From contig JAQGBZ010000074.1 in the NCBI GenBank assembly GCA_034687125.1, positions 1-64,000 on the forward strand: a stretch of DNA of 64,000 nucleotides, read 5' to 3'. Every line of letters starts with the position of its first letter. Position 1 is the first letter of the stretch. Shown here piece by piece: positions 12,105 through 24,139 of the stretch. The notes beneath the pieces are model-generated. The model was given only the letters and a program-made list of their open reading frames with translations. It had not been told where the DNA came from and made no database searches. The DNA is from Neelides folsomi. Lineage: Eukaryota > Arthropoda > Collembola > Neelipleona > Neelidae. Both the position numbers and the translations under genes were made by a program.

Positions 12105-15100
12105 ATGGAGGAACTCGGTGAGGTTGAGTTCATTGGGTCAATGGAAGATTTTGAGGGAGGAAAAGAAGATGACCAAGAAGTTCCTCATCCTCTTACAAAG
12201 GCCCTCGTTGACGAATATGAATATGATTCGTCTGACGAAGAGGTAATTAAATCAATAATTAAATATTATAAAGGTATTCCGGGCATTGTAGTTCAGACTG
12301 TGTTTATATAAGCCTATGTCTTTTGCAACAGTGCTAAACTAATTAAAGAATGGATGGAGTATGTTTATTCAAAGAACTATGAATTAATAACCATTATCCA
12401 TGCTGGCATTCAAAAAATGAGTTTTAATTTTTTATATAGGATTTGCGGAATACCGTCGGGAATATTCCTCTTAATTGGTACGATGAATATCCTCATGTTG
12501 GATACGACTTGGATGGGAAGAAATTAATTAAGCCAAAGGGTGGAGATGCGATTGATAATTTTTTAAAGCGTATGGAAGATCCCGATTTCTGGTATGTTAA
12601 TATTCGATGATATTTCATATAAAACTTATATTACACTTCATATGTAAATTAATGGTTAATTTTATTTGTAGGAAAACTGTAAAAGATCGACAGACTGGTC
12701 AAAATGTTATTTTGAGCGATGATGATATCGAGTTACTCAATAGGATAAAATCTGGAAATATCCCAGTCGCTAGTTATGAAGATTTCGGGGTAAGAATTTA
12801 TATTTAAATGACTGTAAAATGTTAATGCATTGTAGATCTGACAAATCTTTTATAAGTTATGTGTCCTTTGCAACAATGCTAAACTAAAGACAGGATCCAG
12901 CCTATTTATTCAATAATTGAGTTAATGGTCTTATCCGTGCCTACAATTAAAACAACCACAAAGCCTAAAATTAAATTATATGATTTAAGTTATTTAAATA
13001 ATGTGGATTTAATTAATTTAGCCATGGATCGATTGGTTTTCAAATGAAGTAATGGAAACTCCATTGAAAGCAGTTCCTCTCTCCAAAACATCATTTATGC
13101 CTTCAAAGATTGATGCAATGAAGATTGCAAAGATGGTGAGGGCTATTAAGAGAGGATTACACAAACCACCAGAAAAACCATCAAAAGAACCACAATTTTA
13201 TATGCTGTGGGATTCGGACGATAAAGCGGATTCCATTAGAAGAATTCAAGATCATATCCCAGCACCAAAAACCCGACTACCTTCTAACGCCGAATCATAC
13301 AATCCACCATCAGAATATTTATTAGATGACAAAGAGGTAAAAAATTAAATCCAAAATAATTAAAAACAAGTATATTTAAATCACATTTTCATTTTTTGTA
13401 CTTTAATTCAATTTTAGCTGAAAGAATGGGATAAGAGAGAAGATGAACCTTGGAAGAGGAAATACAATTTCATGCCTAAAAAGTACGAATGTCTCCGCAA
13501 TGTTCCAGCATATGACAAATTCATAAAAGAACGCTTTGATCGATGCCTTGATCTTTATCTTTGCCCAAGAGCAAAGAAAATGAGGGTATGGTTTTTATAC
13601 TGAATTAATCTTTTTAGAAAAAAGTTATCAATACTGTTTATTTAGGATTAATATTTAGGTAAATATTTTTATTGATTAATTTAGTTGACCATCAAAGCCG
13701 AAGATTTGGTCCCACAACTTCCAAATCCTAAAGATCTTCAGCCATTCCCAACAGTTTTATCAATGGTTTTCAATGGCCATACCGATATGGTTCGATCAAT
13801 CAGTTTGGACCCCATTGGACAATTTTTTGCTTCTGGTTCTGACGACGGAACAGTAAAAAGTAAAAACTTAATTATTAATTATTAACGATTTGTATTTCAT
13901 TAAAATCAAAATAAATTTTTGAACGTTAAAAAATAATTATATTTATTCTTACAGTATGGGAGATTTCTACTGGCCGTTGTATGAAGACCTTTACATTCGA
14001 AGGCGTTGTTCGTTGGGTAGAATGGTGTCCCAATAAATCACTTTCTCTCATTGCGATTGCCAATGAGAATGATGTTGTTTTGCTCAACCCCAAAGTAGGA
14101 GATAAACTCATTGTGGAAAAAACAGATCAGATATTGAAGGACAAACCAGATCAAGGCGAATATGAAATTCCCGAAAGAATCGCCGCTGTTGTGACATGGG
14201 AAGATATTGAGGATGAAAAATGGTCAAAGGGCATTAGACTTGTATTGAAACATTTCAAGACAGTTCGCCAAGTAAGTTGTGCCTTTTTAAATATAATTTC
14301 GATAAGCATTTCGATCTCTCATTTTAATCGGTTAAATTTTTTGTTCTTCAATAAAAAATTGATAACAGGAATATGGTATTATCGGTTTAAACGTTTAACC
14401 AATGATCAATAAAAAATGTTCAGGTTACATGGCATGGAAAGGGCGACTATTTTTCAGCCATAATCCCAGATGGTCAAAATCGATCTGTCGTCATTCATCA
14501 GCTTTCAAGAAGAAGATCACAATTGCCATTCAATAAATCTAAAGGACTTGTTCAATGTGCTCTGTTCCATCCAACACGTCCTCATTTCTTAATCGCTGTA
14601 AGCTTTTCTTTATTTTATACGAAAATTAATACTTATTCAAAGGTATATTGATTACGAATTACTTTTTAGACGCAAAAACACGTTCGAATCTACGATTTAC
14701 TCAAACAAGAAATTGTCAAAAAATTGATGACAGGAGCTAAATGGATTTCGAGCATGGCTATTCATCCAGGTTTGTTTTTGTTATAAGAAAAGTTACATTT
14801 AATTAAAAATGTGTTCTTATTTACTTATGACTTATGAGCCATAAAATTTTATCGTTATCAATTAAATATTATAATTTATTATTAAATATATTTAATATCT
14901 TAGGTGGTGACAATGTATTGCTCGGGACTTATGATAAGAAAGTCATGTGGTTTGATTTGGATCTTTCAACTAAACCCTATCAGACTTTGAGACATCATGG
15001 AAATGCTGTTCGAGGTGTTGCGTTTCATAAAAGATATCCTCTTTTCGCTTCTGGGTCTGATGACTGTAGTCTCATTGTCTCTCATGGAATGGTTTACCAG

Positions 15101-15371
15101 TAAGGATGCAATTTAATCAATTTACAAAATATTCATAGCGATTTACTAGTACATATCGATGCTAAATCTTCATCTTGTGATATGCTGCAAAAATTGAAAT
15201 TTTCTTATTTTTATTAGTGATTTGCTTCAAAATCCATTGATTGTGCCGGTCAAGAAATTAAGAGGCCATGAGAAGTCAAACGATTTTGGAATTTTAAGCG
15301 TCATGTTTCATAATATGCAGCCTTGGGTGTTTTCATCAGGAGCCGATAAAACAATCAAACTCTTCACATAG
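12105..15371 (+). CDS. BOP1: Ribosome biogenesis protein BOP1
   Basis: BOP1 is the central subunit of the PeBoW complex (PES1-BOP1-WDR12), which acts in the nucleolus on 28S/5.8S rRNA maturation and 60S assembly. Eleven exons: 12105-12242, 12440-12591, 12672-12789, 13022-13336, 13418-13585, 13685-13859, 13955-14271, 14424-14597, 14670-14769, 14904-15099, 15218-15371; 2007 bases, 668 residues. After an acidic N-terminus comes the BOP1NT domain ([20 protein letters not shown], then [10 protein letters not shown], then [20 protein letters not shown]). A C-terminal WD40 propeller follows, with repeats such as [25 protein letters not shown] and [15 protein letters not shown], ending [11 protein letters not shown]. 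Introns are short, about 70-250 bases. A polyadenylation signal AATAAA lies at 15435-15440. All phases agree. Confidence 0.97.
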
Positions 15372-15434
15372 TTTGTTTATTTTTATGTTTTCATTTACTT
15401 TACAAAGATTTTTTCGTTGTATCTTTTATGTACC

Positions 15435-15440
15435 AATAAA
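15435..15440 (+). terminator. BOP1: BOP1 polyadenylation signal AATAAA
   Basis: Canonical AATAAA 64 bases after the BOP1 stop, in the 312-base gap shared with the convergent NOP10 gene. A second signal for the opposite strand (TTTATT at 15659-15664 as read on +) lies 20 bases past the NOP10 stop. Confidence 0.6.
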
Positions 15441-15683
15441 CTTCTTCGTTGAAAAAATTTTAATATTTGTAATGTTTTAGCATTTCCTCTTTTTCCATAA
15501 ATATTCTTAAAATGCATTGTTGAATTCATACTTACAAATAGGTATTTCATACATAGTATTTGCATTAATCCATATTTTCCATATATGGTATTTACATATT
15601 TGTGACAAATGCAATAAAGTGCTGATGTATGTTGGATTTATATACAAATTAATAAAAATTTATTTTGAAATAAAAATATTCAT

Positions 15684-16171
15684 CTAGACAGCTCTTTGTG
15701 GTTGTTGAACAAGAAGAAGTCCATAGCGCTTTTTGATGGTAATTCGCTCTCTGGAAAATTTGTCCTCAGGAGAAAACCGAGCTACAAGAAAAAATAGCTA
15801 TTATTAATTATGTTAATTTATTATTTATGTTAATTTTGCGTTTACTCACTCAATGTAATTATATTAAATTAACTTTTGTGACTTTCGTAAGATATAAAAC
15901 AGGAAAAATAATTTCTCTTACCAGGATGAGCTGAATTCGTAGGGAGTCCACTTGGGTCTTCTTTCTGTAAAATGGGTACAATAAATTATAGGTATTTTTT
16001 TAAAAAAGGGTGAGGCCCGGCCTGGCCCGGTGAGGTTGCACAAATTACGTTAATGAATTTATTTTATTAAAACATTTTAATTGTTTATATAAGTATAGTT
16101 AACTGCGTAACACAAACCTTTAAAGTGTAAACCCTCTTGCCGTTTTCGTCCAAATAATACATTAAATGCAT
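15684..16171 (-). CDS. NOP10: H/ACA ribonucleoprotein subunit NOP10
   Basis: NOP10 is one of four core proteins of H/ACA snoRNPs, which pseudouridylate rRNA and snRNA and stabilise telomerase RNA. Exons in order: 16118-16171, 15922-15964, 15684-15781 (stop TAG); 195 bases, 64 residues, the same length as the human protein. The reading [18 protein letters not shown], then [14 protein letters not shown], then [20 protein letters not shown] matches the family almost position by position. The small gene was assembled from splice sites. Its middle exon is only 43 bases. Convergent with BOP1 and head to head with NELFCD (298 bases between starts). Confidence 0.96.
15999..16032. repeat. GC-rich imperfect repeat inside NOP10 intron 1
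   Basis: In an otherwise AT-rich 153-base intron lies GGTGAGGCCCGGCC followed by TGGCCCGGTGAGG. The two halves share GGCCCGG and GGTGAGG in the same orientation and are also partly self-complementary (GGCC cores). No box C/D or H/ACA snoRNA could be built around it. Confidence 0.5.
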
Positions 16172-16469
16172 TATGGTGCGTTTAATTGAGTCAAACAATT
16201 AATTAATATAAAATTAGTGTAAAAGTGTATTTCCTCACCGCGTGGCTTTTGAGAAATTGTGTATAAAAAGGACCTCTGATTTTCGCTCGTAATATCGTCT
16301 CAATAAATTCCAAAATATAAAGTGCCCCAGGTTAAGCACAAGCTAAAAGTCCATACGGCATTGAAGTTCAAATAGTTGAGATTGTTAGCGGGTAGCGTCT
16401 TCTACGAAGAATCATTTTATTAACCATTTTAAATTAATTTATCTTGAATATAATTTCACAAAATCATTA
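16172..16469. promoter_or_regulatory. Divergent NOP10/NELFCD promoter region
   Basis: 298 bases between start codons. A TATA-like TATAAAAAG at 16262-16270 reads toward NELFCD and would give a leader of roughly 180 bases. The NOP10 side has no clear core element. A shared promoter is inferred from spacing. Confidence 0.5.
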
Positions 16470-19416
16470 ATGGAAGAGGAATATGAAGAGGAACGGGGGT
16501 GGGGACGTGCTAATTGGGAAGAGGAAGCAGCAAATCAGGTACAAAATGTCAATATAACTTTATTTATAAAATTGTAAACATTGACCAACATGACTATGAC
16601 TGACAAACATTTTCTTAATGCTCTTAATTTAATTAAGTCTGAGGGAGAGCACGAGCCTGAAGAGCCAGCAGAAAACCCTACTGAAGTTTTAACAGAATGT
16701 TTAGAAAAGTTTTCAAGCCCTGATTATATTATGGAGCCAGGAATATTTAATCAATTAAAAAGGTACAAATTCAATGCGTTAGTTGGAATTACGTAATTTT
16801 TGTTTTGATGAGTCAGTTTAGAGAACCTTTAAATTTATAATTACATATTTATGAAATGATTAATTTATTAAATGTTTAGGTATTTTCAAGCTGGAGGAAG
16901 TCCCGAACAAGTCATAGATCTTTTATCGAAAAATTACAACGCCTATGCTCAAATGGCAAATCTTATGGCTGAATGGATCATATCAGCTGGTAGAATTAAA
17001 ATATTTTTAATCTTGAATCTAAATACTTAACATATTATTTATATTAAGAATTTGTTTTTATATTAGGTGCAAACATCAATGAAGTGCGTTCCATGGTTGA
17101 AGCCAGTCTACGAGACATGATTTTAAAGACTTTTGATCCCAAGAAGGCTGATACCATTTTCTCTGAAGAGGGAGAGGTAAATTGTCGAACACTATTTATA
17201 ATTGTTTTTATAATTTAAAAAATAAATCAATATTAAAGCTTTAAAAAGTTAAAGTTATACGATATTTATGTTTAAAGAATTAAATATATTTTAGACACCT
17301 GCGTGGTTAACAGAAATGATCGATCACCCTACTTGGAGAACATTAGTTTACCGCCTTGCTGAGGAATATCCTGATTGTCTTATGCTTAATTTCACAATTA
17401 AGGTAATTTTAAATACACTTTTAGATTAAATTTTTTAAATAAAAGACGATTAATTATATATTTACATCCATTTTATAGTTGATTTCCGATGCTGGATTTC
17501 AAGGAGAAATCACCAGTATTTCAACAGCAGCTCAGCAGATTGAAGTATTTTCGCGAATGCTTAAAACTTCAGTTTGCAAAATTGTTTCGAGCAATGAAGA
17601 TAATGTTTTAAAGAGTATGCAAGATACTGCTGTGAGTTATATCTTACTATTACATTATTTCAAGTAATGCTTGTTTTAATTATTGCTTATTTGATTCTAA
17701 TTTGATTTTCCCTTATTTTAGGAAATGATTTGCCATGCTGAACACACTTTTGTATATAGCGAAGTACTACTTCATGTTTTAATGCAAGATCAAAAAGGTT
17801 CTCATTTAATGAAGAGGCTCAGTCAAGAAATTATTAAAAAAGCCAAAGAAAGGTTCATTATTTTATTTTTAATAGTAATTAATATTTTTTGATAAGTAGT
17901 TTGCCTTTTCTTTTTTAAGAGAATTTTATTGATTTTCAACAGCAAGCACGATGTTACACAAGTTGTAATGGCTCTAAACGGGTCAACCGCATATCCTCGA
18001 GCTTGTCAAGCTTTGGCCGCAATGTTGTCTCGAAATGCACTCAATCCAGCAGATATCACTGTGCTTTTTAAAATGTATTCTGCTCCCGATCCACCACCAG
18101 TCGATCTCATTCGTTCACCACAATTTTTAGGTAATTCGAATTCCTATTTTTCAATTTTATAATAATTAGGTATTACAAATATTAGAAACTTACATATAAA
18201 AGCAAGTGCATCTAAATATAATTTTTTAATTACAATTACATGAATTATTTCATTTTAGAATTACTTATTGACGCACTATTTAAACCGGGAAGCAAATTGA
18301 ACCCTGACCACAAATCAAAATATATTTACATTCTGGCTTATTCTGCGAGTGTTTGCGACGTGTTCCGTCGGTCAATGCGTCATTCATTAAAACAAGAAGA
18401 GTTGAAGGCAACAATTGCTGCTGTTGAGAAAGTTCATGAGATTTGTAGTTCAAATAAAGGAACGTCTGAGCTCATTGTTGAGCTTCCTTCACTTTACACT
18501 GCAATTAAGTAAGTTCATTCTATTCTTATAAAACATGAATTTTAAAATTATAGATTAATATTCCGAGAACTATAAGAAATTTACAAGTATGATTCACTTA
18601 TTCAATTTATTTTAATTTAGATATCCGGTTGTGTCAGTTGGTGTAATTCGCTGGGTTGAACAAACTGTAACAGAAACGTCTTATTTTAAACTTTGCACCG
18701 AACACACACCATTGCATTTGGCTCTTCTCGATGAAATTGCAGCCAATCATCCGCTTCTTCATCAAAAAGTTTTGGATCTTTGTATTCTTCTTTTCGAATC
18801 AAAACAAGACGAGCTTGAAATTCTTGTTCAAGTAAGGAAATTCCAACATTAGACTGCTCCTTAATTTTTATTAGTATTAGCTTAATTATAAAGTTGAATT
18901 GTTTCTTCACTTGTTTTAGTTGGAACTTCGGAAAGTTCTCCTTGATCGGATGGTTCATCTTCTATCTCGTGGATTTGTAATTCAAGTTGTCAAATACATT
19001 AAACAATGTTGGCAACGTGGAGATACAGATATCTCACTCATTCGTTATTTTGTAACTGAGGTTAATATTGACAAAAATTCAATTTTAATTGTTTAATTGA
19101 CATGAAAAGGAGTTTAAATAAGTAAGTTCGATTAACGTATTTGTTTTAGGTTCTGGATCTCATTTCTCCACCTTACTCATACGAGTTTGTTCAACTTTTC
19201 CTCCCAATGGTTGAGAATGAAGAAGTTACAGGAAGTATGCGACATGGAGATCACCATGCGGAAGGAGATCCTGTATCGGAATTTGTTGGTGCGTACTCGA
19301 CACAAATTACTAAACACAATAATTATATATTAATTATAAATATATTCAAAATTGATATTAATTCTTGTTGTTTTATAATTGCAGTTTACTGTAAAGCTAA
19401 CTACTCTTCATTGTAA
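16470..19416 (+). CDS. NELFCD: Negative elongation factor complex subunit C/D (TH1)
   Basis: NELF-C/D is the scaffold subunit of the NELF complex, which with DSIF holds RNA polymerase II in promoter-proximal pause. Thirteen exons: 16470-16538, 16638-16762, 16880-16989, 17067-17176, 17295-17402, 17479-17631, 17722-17852, 17943-18130, 18259-18508, 18621-18831, 18920-19060, 19150-19288, 19385-19416; 1767 bases, 588 residues, close to the human length. An acidic N-terminus precedes the TH1 domain: [80 protein letters not shown] and [20 protein letters not shown] are near-identical to vertebrate TH1. The acceptor of exon 2 (TAATTAAG at 16637) is the weakest boundary. A polyadenylation signal AATAAA lies at 19550-19555. 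Confidence 0.97.
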
Positions 19417-19915
19417 TAAGCTGTACAATACATACAGTACATATAAGAATGTATTATTACGTAACTATTTAACCATCAATTTACTTTCTCAGACAAAGTA
19501 ACATATACCTTATTATGCAATTTTACAAAAAAGATTTTCAAAATATTTTAATAAAAGCGATTTAATTTATTGTAACATAATTGTTTTTTATTTTAAATGT
19601 AACGGCATAGTTAAAATTAGACATAAAATTTAAGCTAGGGACTTGAAAGTAAAAATGTTAGGTGCAAGACTATAATCTATTCAAATCACTTTGCGCAGTT
19701 CTCCTATTCGTCGATCCCTTTAATCTTTCCCATTAAAATGTCCTTGAGCTATCACAATTGTGCTCATCTGTATTGACAGCATAGATGTTAACCTCTGGAC
19801 ATCATTACATATTCCATTAAAAGTGAATTATAAAATAAAATAAAATTGCTCTCTATTAAAAACCACTATCCAAATTCAACGTTTTATTTTTAACAAACAC
19901 CAAATATTGTTAAAT
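19417..19915. other. Gap NELFCD to FUOM
   Basis: About 500 bases in tandem orientation holding the NELFCD 3' UTR (AATAAA at 19550) and the FUOM leader and promoter. No other feature is seen. Confidence 0.7.
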
Positions 19916-20678
19916 ATGGGACTTAAAGGGATTTCACCTATTATTTCACCAGAATTATTAAAGGCTCTCGCAATGATGGGACACGGTGACGAAATTGGTA
20001 ATTTATTAATTTTATCGCATTATATTATACAGAGAGTTAAATTAAATGAGCTCATCTGGTGTCATGAATCAATTGATTGGTTGATTCATCAAATTGTTTT
20101 CTCTTGATTCCTTATTTTAATTGTTGTTTCAGTTCTCGCCGACGCTCATTTTCCTGGCACGGCTTGTAGCAAAACAAATGTAGTTAAGATCATTAGATGT
20201 GATGGGCATGGAATACCCGAACTCCTTTCTGCAATCTTGAAACTCTTTCCTCTTGATACTTACGTAGACTCGCCGGTAAATGCTCGTGACTTATATGATC
20301 ATATCAAATTTTAATTTTTTTCTCAATCAAATTGTAATATTAAGGTAACCCTGATGGACCTTGTGGAAAGTGATAAAGATAGAAAGTTCAAACCCACTGT
20401 TTGGAAAACTTATGAAAATATCATCAATACAGAAAATAAATCCAAAGTGGAGATTTCTTTTTTGGAGAGATTTTCTTTCTATGAACGAGCAAAGAAAGCT
20501 TTTGTCATTGTACAAACAAGGTATTCAAATTACACAGCAAATTAAATGTTAAATCTACTTAAATTTAGTATGCTTGTATTAAAACTTGATATCATGAAAT
20601 CTTGAAATTATTACTAGTGAGAAGGCCCTGTATGGAAATGTGATATTGATGAAGGGGATTATTCCCGATGAAAATTAG
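19916..20678 (+). CDS. FUOM: Fucose mutarotase (RbsD/FucU family)
   Basis: Interconverts alpha- and beta-L-fucose so that free fucose can enter the salvage pathway to GDP-fucose. Four exons: 19916-19997, 20133-20275, 20345-20520, 20618-20678; 462 bases, 153 residues against about 154 in human. The sequence begins MGLKGISPIISPELLKALAM and contains GHGDEIVLADAHFP with the family His (MGHGD) and Asp (LAD). It continues with LFPLDTYVDSPVTLMDLVES, FYERAKKAFVIVQT, and ends ALYGNVILMKGIIPDEN. An in-frame TTG codon nine bases upstream is not needed; ATG at 19916 fits the family start. AATAAA at 20763-20768 is a likely 3' end. Convergent with NDUFA4. Confidence 0.96.
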
Positions 20679-21002
20679 TAAATTAATCACAATTGGGCAC
20701 ATCAAACATACAAATTCGACAAAGACTTCTATAAAAATCAAAACACTCAACTATGCCTATTAAATAAATTTCCTTCTTAATGCCGATAGTGGTAAAAATA
20801 TGAATCTGCAAATAAACAGAAACATTTTTGACTAAATTACTTGTTGATTTTTATTAAACATTGTAAGGTCTCTTCATTAAATTAACGGCAACAAATATCT
20901 ACAAATGCCTCTCAGTTTCCCAACATGACTTTATACATTTTAGGAGTTCATACTTAACAGATAATTTTTTACTAATAGACTTCTTGGCAGAGGAGCGCTT
21001 CT
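20679..21002. other. Convergent gap FUOM/NDUFA4
   Basis: 324 bases between two stop codons, carrying both 3' ends: AATAAA at 20763-20768 on + and its complement TTTATT at 20850-20855 for the minus-strand gene. Nothing else is seen. Confidence 0.7.
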
Positions 21003-21486
21003 CTACTTGTATTTGGGTGCTGGGGAGGGCTCAGTATAATCCCGTCCGGATGAAATAAACTTAAATGAAACAAATTTTAATAATTATATCCAATCACAAT
21101 ATGAATTTAATTAAAGGTAGAAAATATTAAATAAGAATATTTTAATCAAATTATGTAGAAAATTGTAGAAAAGTAGACATACTTTATATTGACCCCTTTC
21201 GTACATGTTCCATGGCTCGGGATTAGTCTTTCGGTTCCAAGTTACTTCCGGGCTTCTGGTCGCGAGTCTGAAGACGTAGTAACCAGCCATTGACACTCCA
21301 AGACCCACGAACGCGTAAATGGGGATGATCTTATTATCAAAAACCAATAAAATTTAAAAATCAATGATTTTGAGAATTAGATAATAATATGTTTTGCGAA
21401 ATCCTTTATTTAATATGCAGTACCGCCGGGTATTTCTTCATGCTCGCCCATGACAAACCGCTAAGTCCGATTCCTCCTTTAGTCAT
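21003..21486 (-). CDS. NDUFA4: NDUFA4 / COXFA4 respiratory chain subunit
   Basis: Small inner-membrane subunit first assigned to complex I and now placed on cytochrome c oxidase. Three exons on the minus strand: 21424-21486, 21183-21329, 21003-21059 (stop TAG); 267 bases, 88 residues. Exon 1 gives MTKGGIGLSGLSWASMKKYP, exon 2 the single transmembrane helix IIPIYAFVGLGVSMAGYYVF followed by the hallmark SPEVTWNRKTNPEPWN and QYK. Exon 3 adds FISSGRDYTEPSPAPKYK. The short first and third exons were found from splice sites and give the usual family length. The neighbour on the 5' side diverges after 1.3 kb. Confidence 0.95.
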
Positions 21487-22781
21487 CTTGGAAGATTTGT
21501 CTTGGATCTTCAAATTGCTTCAATTTCGGTCCAAATTTGACCGTAAAACAAACTTGGATTTTTTGGGACAAAATCGGCCAAGAAAAGATCTTCAATTTTG
21601 TGTTTCGCACTGAACTCACAATGCCATCTGGCCGGAATGGATTTCAATACATGTAAACTTTGCCATTGTGCCCAAGAGGCCGTCAGAGTTTCTTAAGATC
21701 AAACCACGAACGCTTCTTTGTAGACAAAGACAAAAGATTCATTATCTTTTAATCATTCATTATTTATCTTTAATATGATAAATCAATAATTGATTTCTCA
21801 TCAAAATAATATCACACCTCGCACCAATCAAAATGGTGATTCATTGGTGTGAATGAAATTAAAGATTGAGAGTCGTAATTTTTTAATTTTTTAGGTACCG
21901 AAGTTTGAATTGCTAAAACCGTGGGCCATGAGAACTTTAACTAACTTTTTATCCTGAGGTGTTTATATTTACGAGTGGATTTTTATGATAATCGAGTTTC
22001 TTAATGGGATATTGAATGACAAATCATATTTTCGAATGGAAGACATTTGAGCTTATCAGGTAAAGTTAATCTTATCTATCTCGACCAAATAGGAATGGAA
22101 TAAAATGATTGGGCTGATACACAGAAACCGATATCTAAACTAAAATCTCAGACACGTTTGTACCTATTATTTACAACTCATCCTCTGAGAGCTCATTTAA
22201 TCAAATATCATGTTTTTCCTATTACATTACATAAAATAAATTATAAAATATTCTAATTGGTAATGAACATTAATTCGTTGTTGAAAGAATAAGCGATAGG
22301 AGTTTTCTTCCTGATTTTGATATTAAATTATTTTGAACAATTTTCATCTTGTGGGAAGCTTTTAATTGTCACATCGTTTGTTATTCGTGAGTTTATAATA
22401 CTACTTCTGCCAGATTGAGGTACGACCTTTAAAAATATTTAATAATCGCAGCATACGAATCAAAATAAATTATTATAAACGCACTATTATTATAATAGTA
22501 GAAATGATTGCTCATAAAATATTGCATGTGGTTTTTATTCGCATACTTTGACTTTTGAGTATTTTGAGCTATAAGCTGACTTATTTCCTATTTAAGTATT
22601 CATAATATATTAAACGTGTTTTAAATCCTGTTTAACTATCTGTATATTCAAATTCATTAATATTTAAAACATACAATATGAGTAATTTTTACTCAAATCT
22701 GCAATTTTAAATGATGAATTACATAATTATGAATACTTAAACTTGTTACTTATTTTAATTACTTTAATTTTTGTAACAGAA
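21487..22781. other. Divergent gap NDUFA4 to small membrane protein gene
   Basis: 1.3 kb of AT-rich sequence. It must hold two promoters and possibly a non-coding first exon of the rightward gene, since a TTGTAACAG acceptor lies just before its ATG. I see no coding exon or repeat family. Confidence 0.6.
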
Positions 22782-23012
22782 ATGGCGTATATGCTTCAAG
22801 GTACTCTACGTTCCTTCGTTTGGTTTTTGGCCCTCGTGTTTGTGTCTTGGTGGGTTGCAGCCATCTGCTTCATCTTTTACGTCTTTTCAAGCGTTCTCAC
22901 TCCATGCGTTCGGGGAGTCGATTCTTTCTCGGAGAATATGCTTGCAGGGATCATGTTTCCCAAAACATGTTCTCTCAATATGGTTCAGAGAAAGCCATAC
23001 ATAGCAATTTAG
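22782..23012 (+). CDS. Small single-pass membrane protein, unassigned
   Basis: 76 residues from ATG 22782 to TAG 23010-23012. The ATG follows a splice acceptor (TTTTTGTAACAG|AAATGGCG), which suggests a non-coding first exon upstream. After a short N-terminus a hydrophobic segment runs from about residue 9 to 39 (FVWFLALVFVSWWVAAICFI), containing a WW pair and a conserved-looking Ser-Trp-Trp. A Cys-containing loop (LTPCVRGVDSF) and a tail LAGIMFPKTCSLNMVQRKPY follow. I recall short arthropod membrane proteins of this look (SWW in the helix, P-x-x-C-x-x-N-M near the end) but cannot name a family or function. Codon use and the clean acceptor favour a real gene. Confidence 0.7.
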   Translation: MAYMLQGTLRSFVWFLALVFVSWWVAAICFIFYVFSSVLTPCVRGVDSFSENMLAGIMFPKTCSLNMVQRKPYIAI

Positions 23013-24139
23013 ATTAAAATTTTCTCATAATTAGTAAATGTATTCGATTTTTTTCTTTTTGGTAAATGGAGTTCCTTTAAATCGATAGTTCAACAAAAAA
23101 TTTGTTATTTAATATTGTTAATTTATTATTGTAAGAAAATGAAAAATGGTCAATGAATATTTATCATATTTATGTAATGTCGTTCAAAAATGGTATGGTT
23201 ATTTGTGTAAAAACTCTCTTTGTTGTATCCATAAAATAGCATGAAGAATAATTAAAGTTGGAAAAGAAGACAATGAAAATGATACACACGAATTTCTTAT
23301 TCCTGCTATCAACATATATTTGTCAAAGAGGTAGCAAGACCTTTTAAAAGGGAAGTAGGGAGAGAAAAACACCACAACACATGTACAAGTGTATTTACCT
23401 CAAGCAATCGAAGCAATGAGTTAGCAATAATAAGAAGATAGCAGGGGCGGATGAAAAAAAATTTTTTTCAAGTGCGTGAGTTAGCCGATGATTCCTATCC
23501 CAATTTGTCCTTCATCCTTCACATCAATTTTTTGCGAGGGTCTGAGGTTCGAGTGAGACAAGCCCATCCATTCCTCCTCCTTCCTTTATTTCCTTCTTTA
23601 CAATTAAACCCAATTACATACAAAAACTATGTAAATTATTTCATTCATCATTCACATTGAATACATGAAATATAATACATACAAACACAATCCAGCTAAA
23701 AGCGAGCATATAATGGTAATAACATCATTATATGGTAATACTTAAGTACATTATCACCTTGCCCTGGTATAATCTGCTTAATTGTGATACAGGTGTTTTT
23801 AAATCCTATTATGCACATTTGCCTATAATCGAACTGCATTCCTCATAAATAATCGCCTATTAAAATATAATATGAGTAATTTATATAGTTTATAAGCCTT
23901 ATCAGTCTCCGTCATTTCTTATGATTGCTCGATTGTCAGGTATTAGAAGGAGTCGTATGAGAGGGAGTCAAAGAAGGTAACCTAAATCTATTGTCCATCA
24001 AGAAGCCTATTTGTTATATAAACCATTTTCATCTCTCGGTGAACCTTGGCTCTCGATGAAAAATTGCTCGCATCATGGCCCAGGCAGGAGAATTGATGAG
24101 GAAAAAAATACATTTTTCCCCAGGTCCATATAAAGGATA

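Noticed and set aside
15965-16117. Intronic snoRNA in NOP10
   Set aside because: Checked for C/D boxes (TGATGA, CTGA) and an H/ACA fold; none found.
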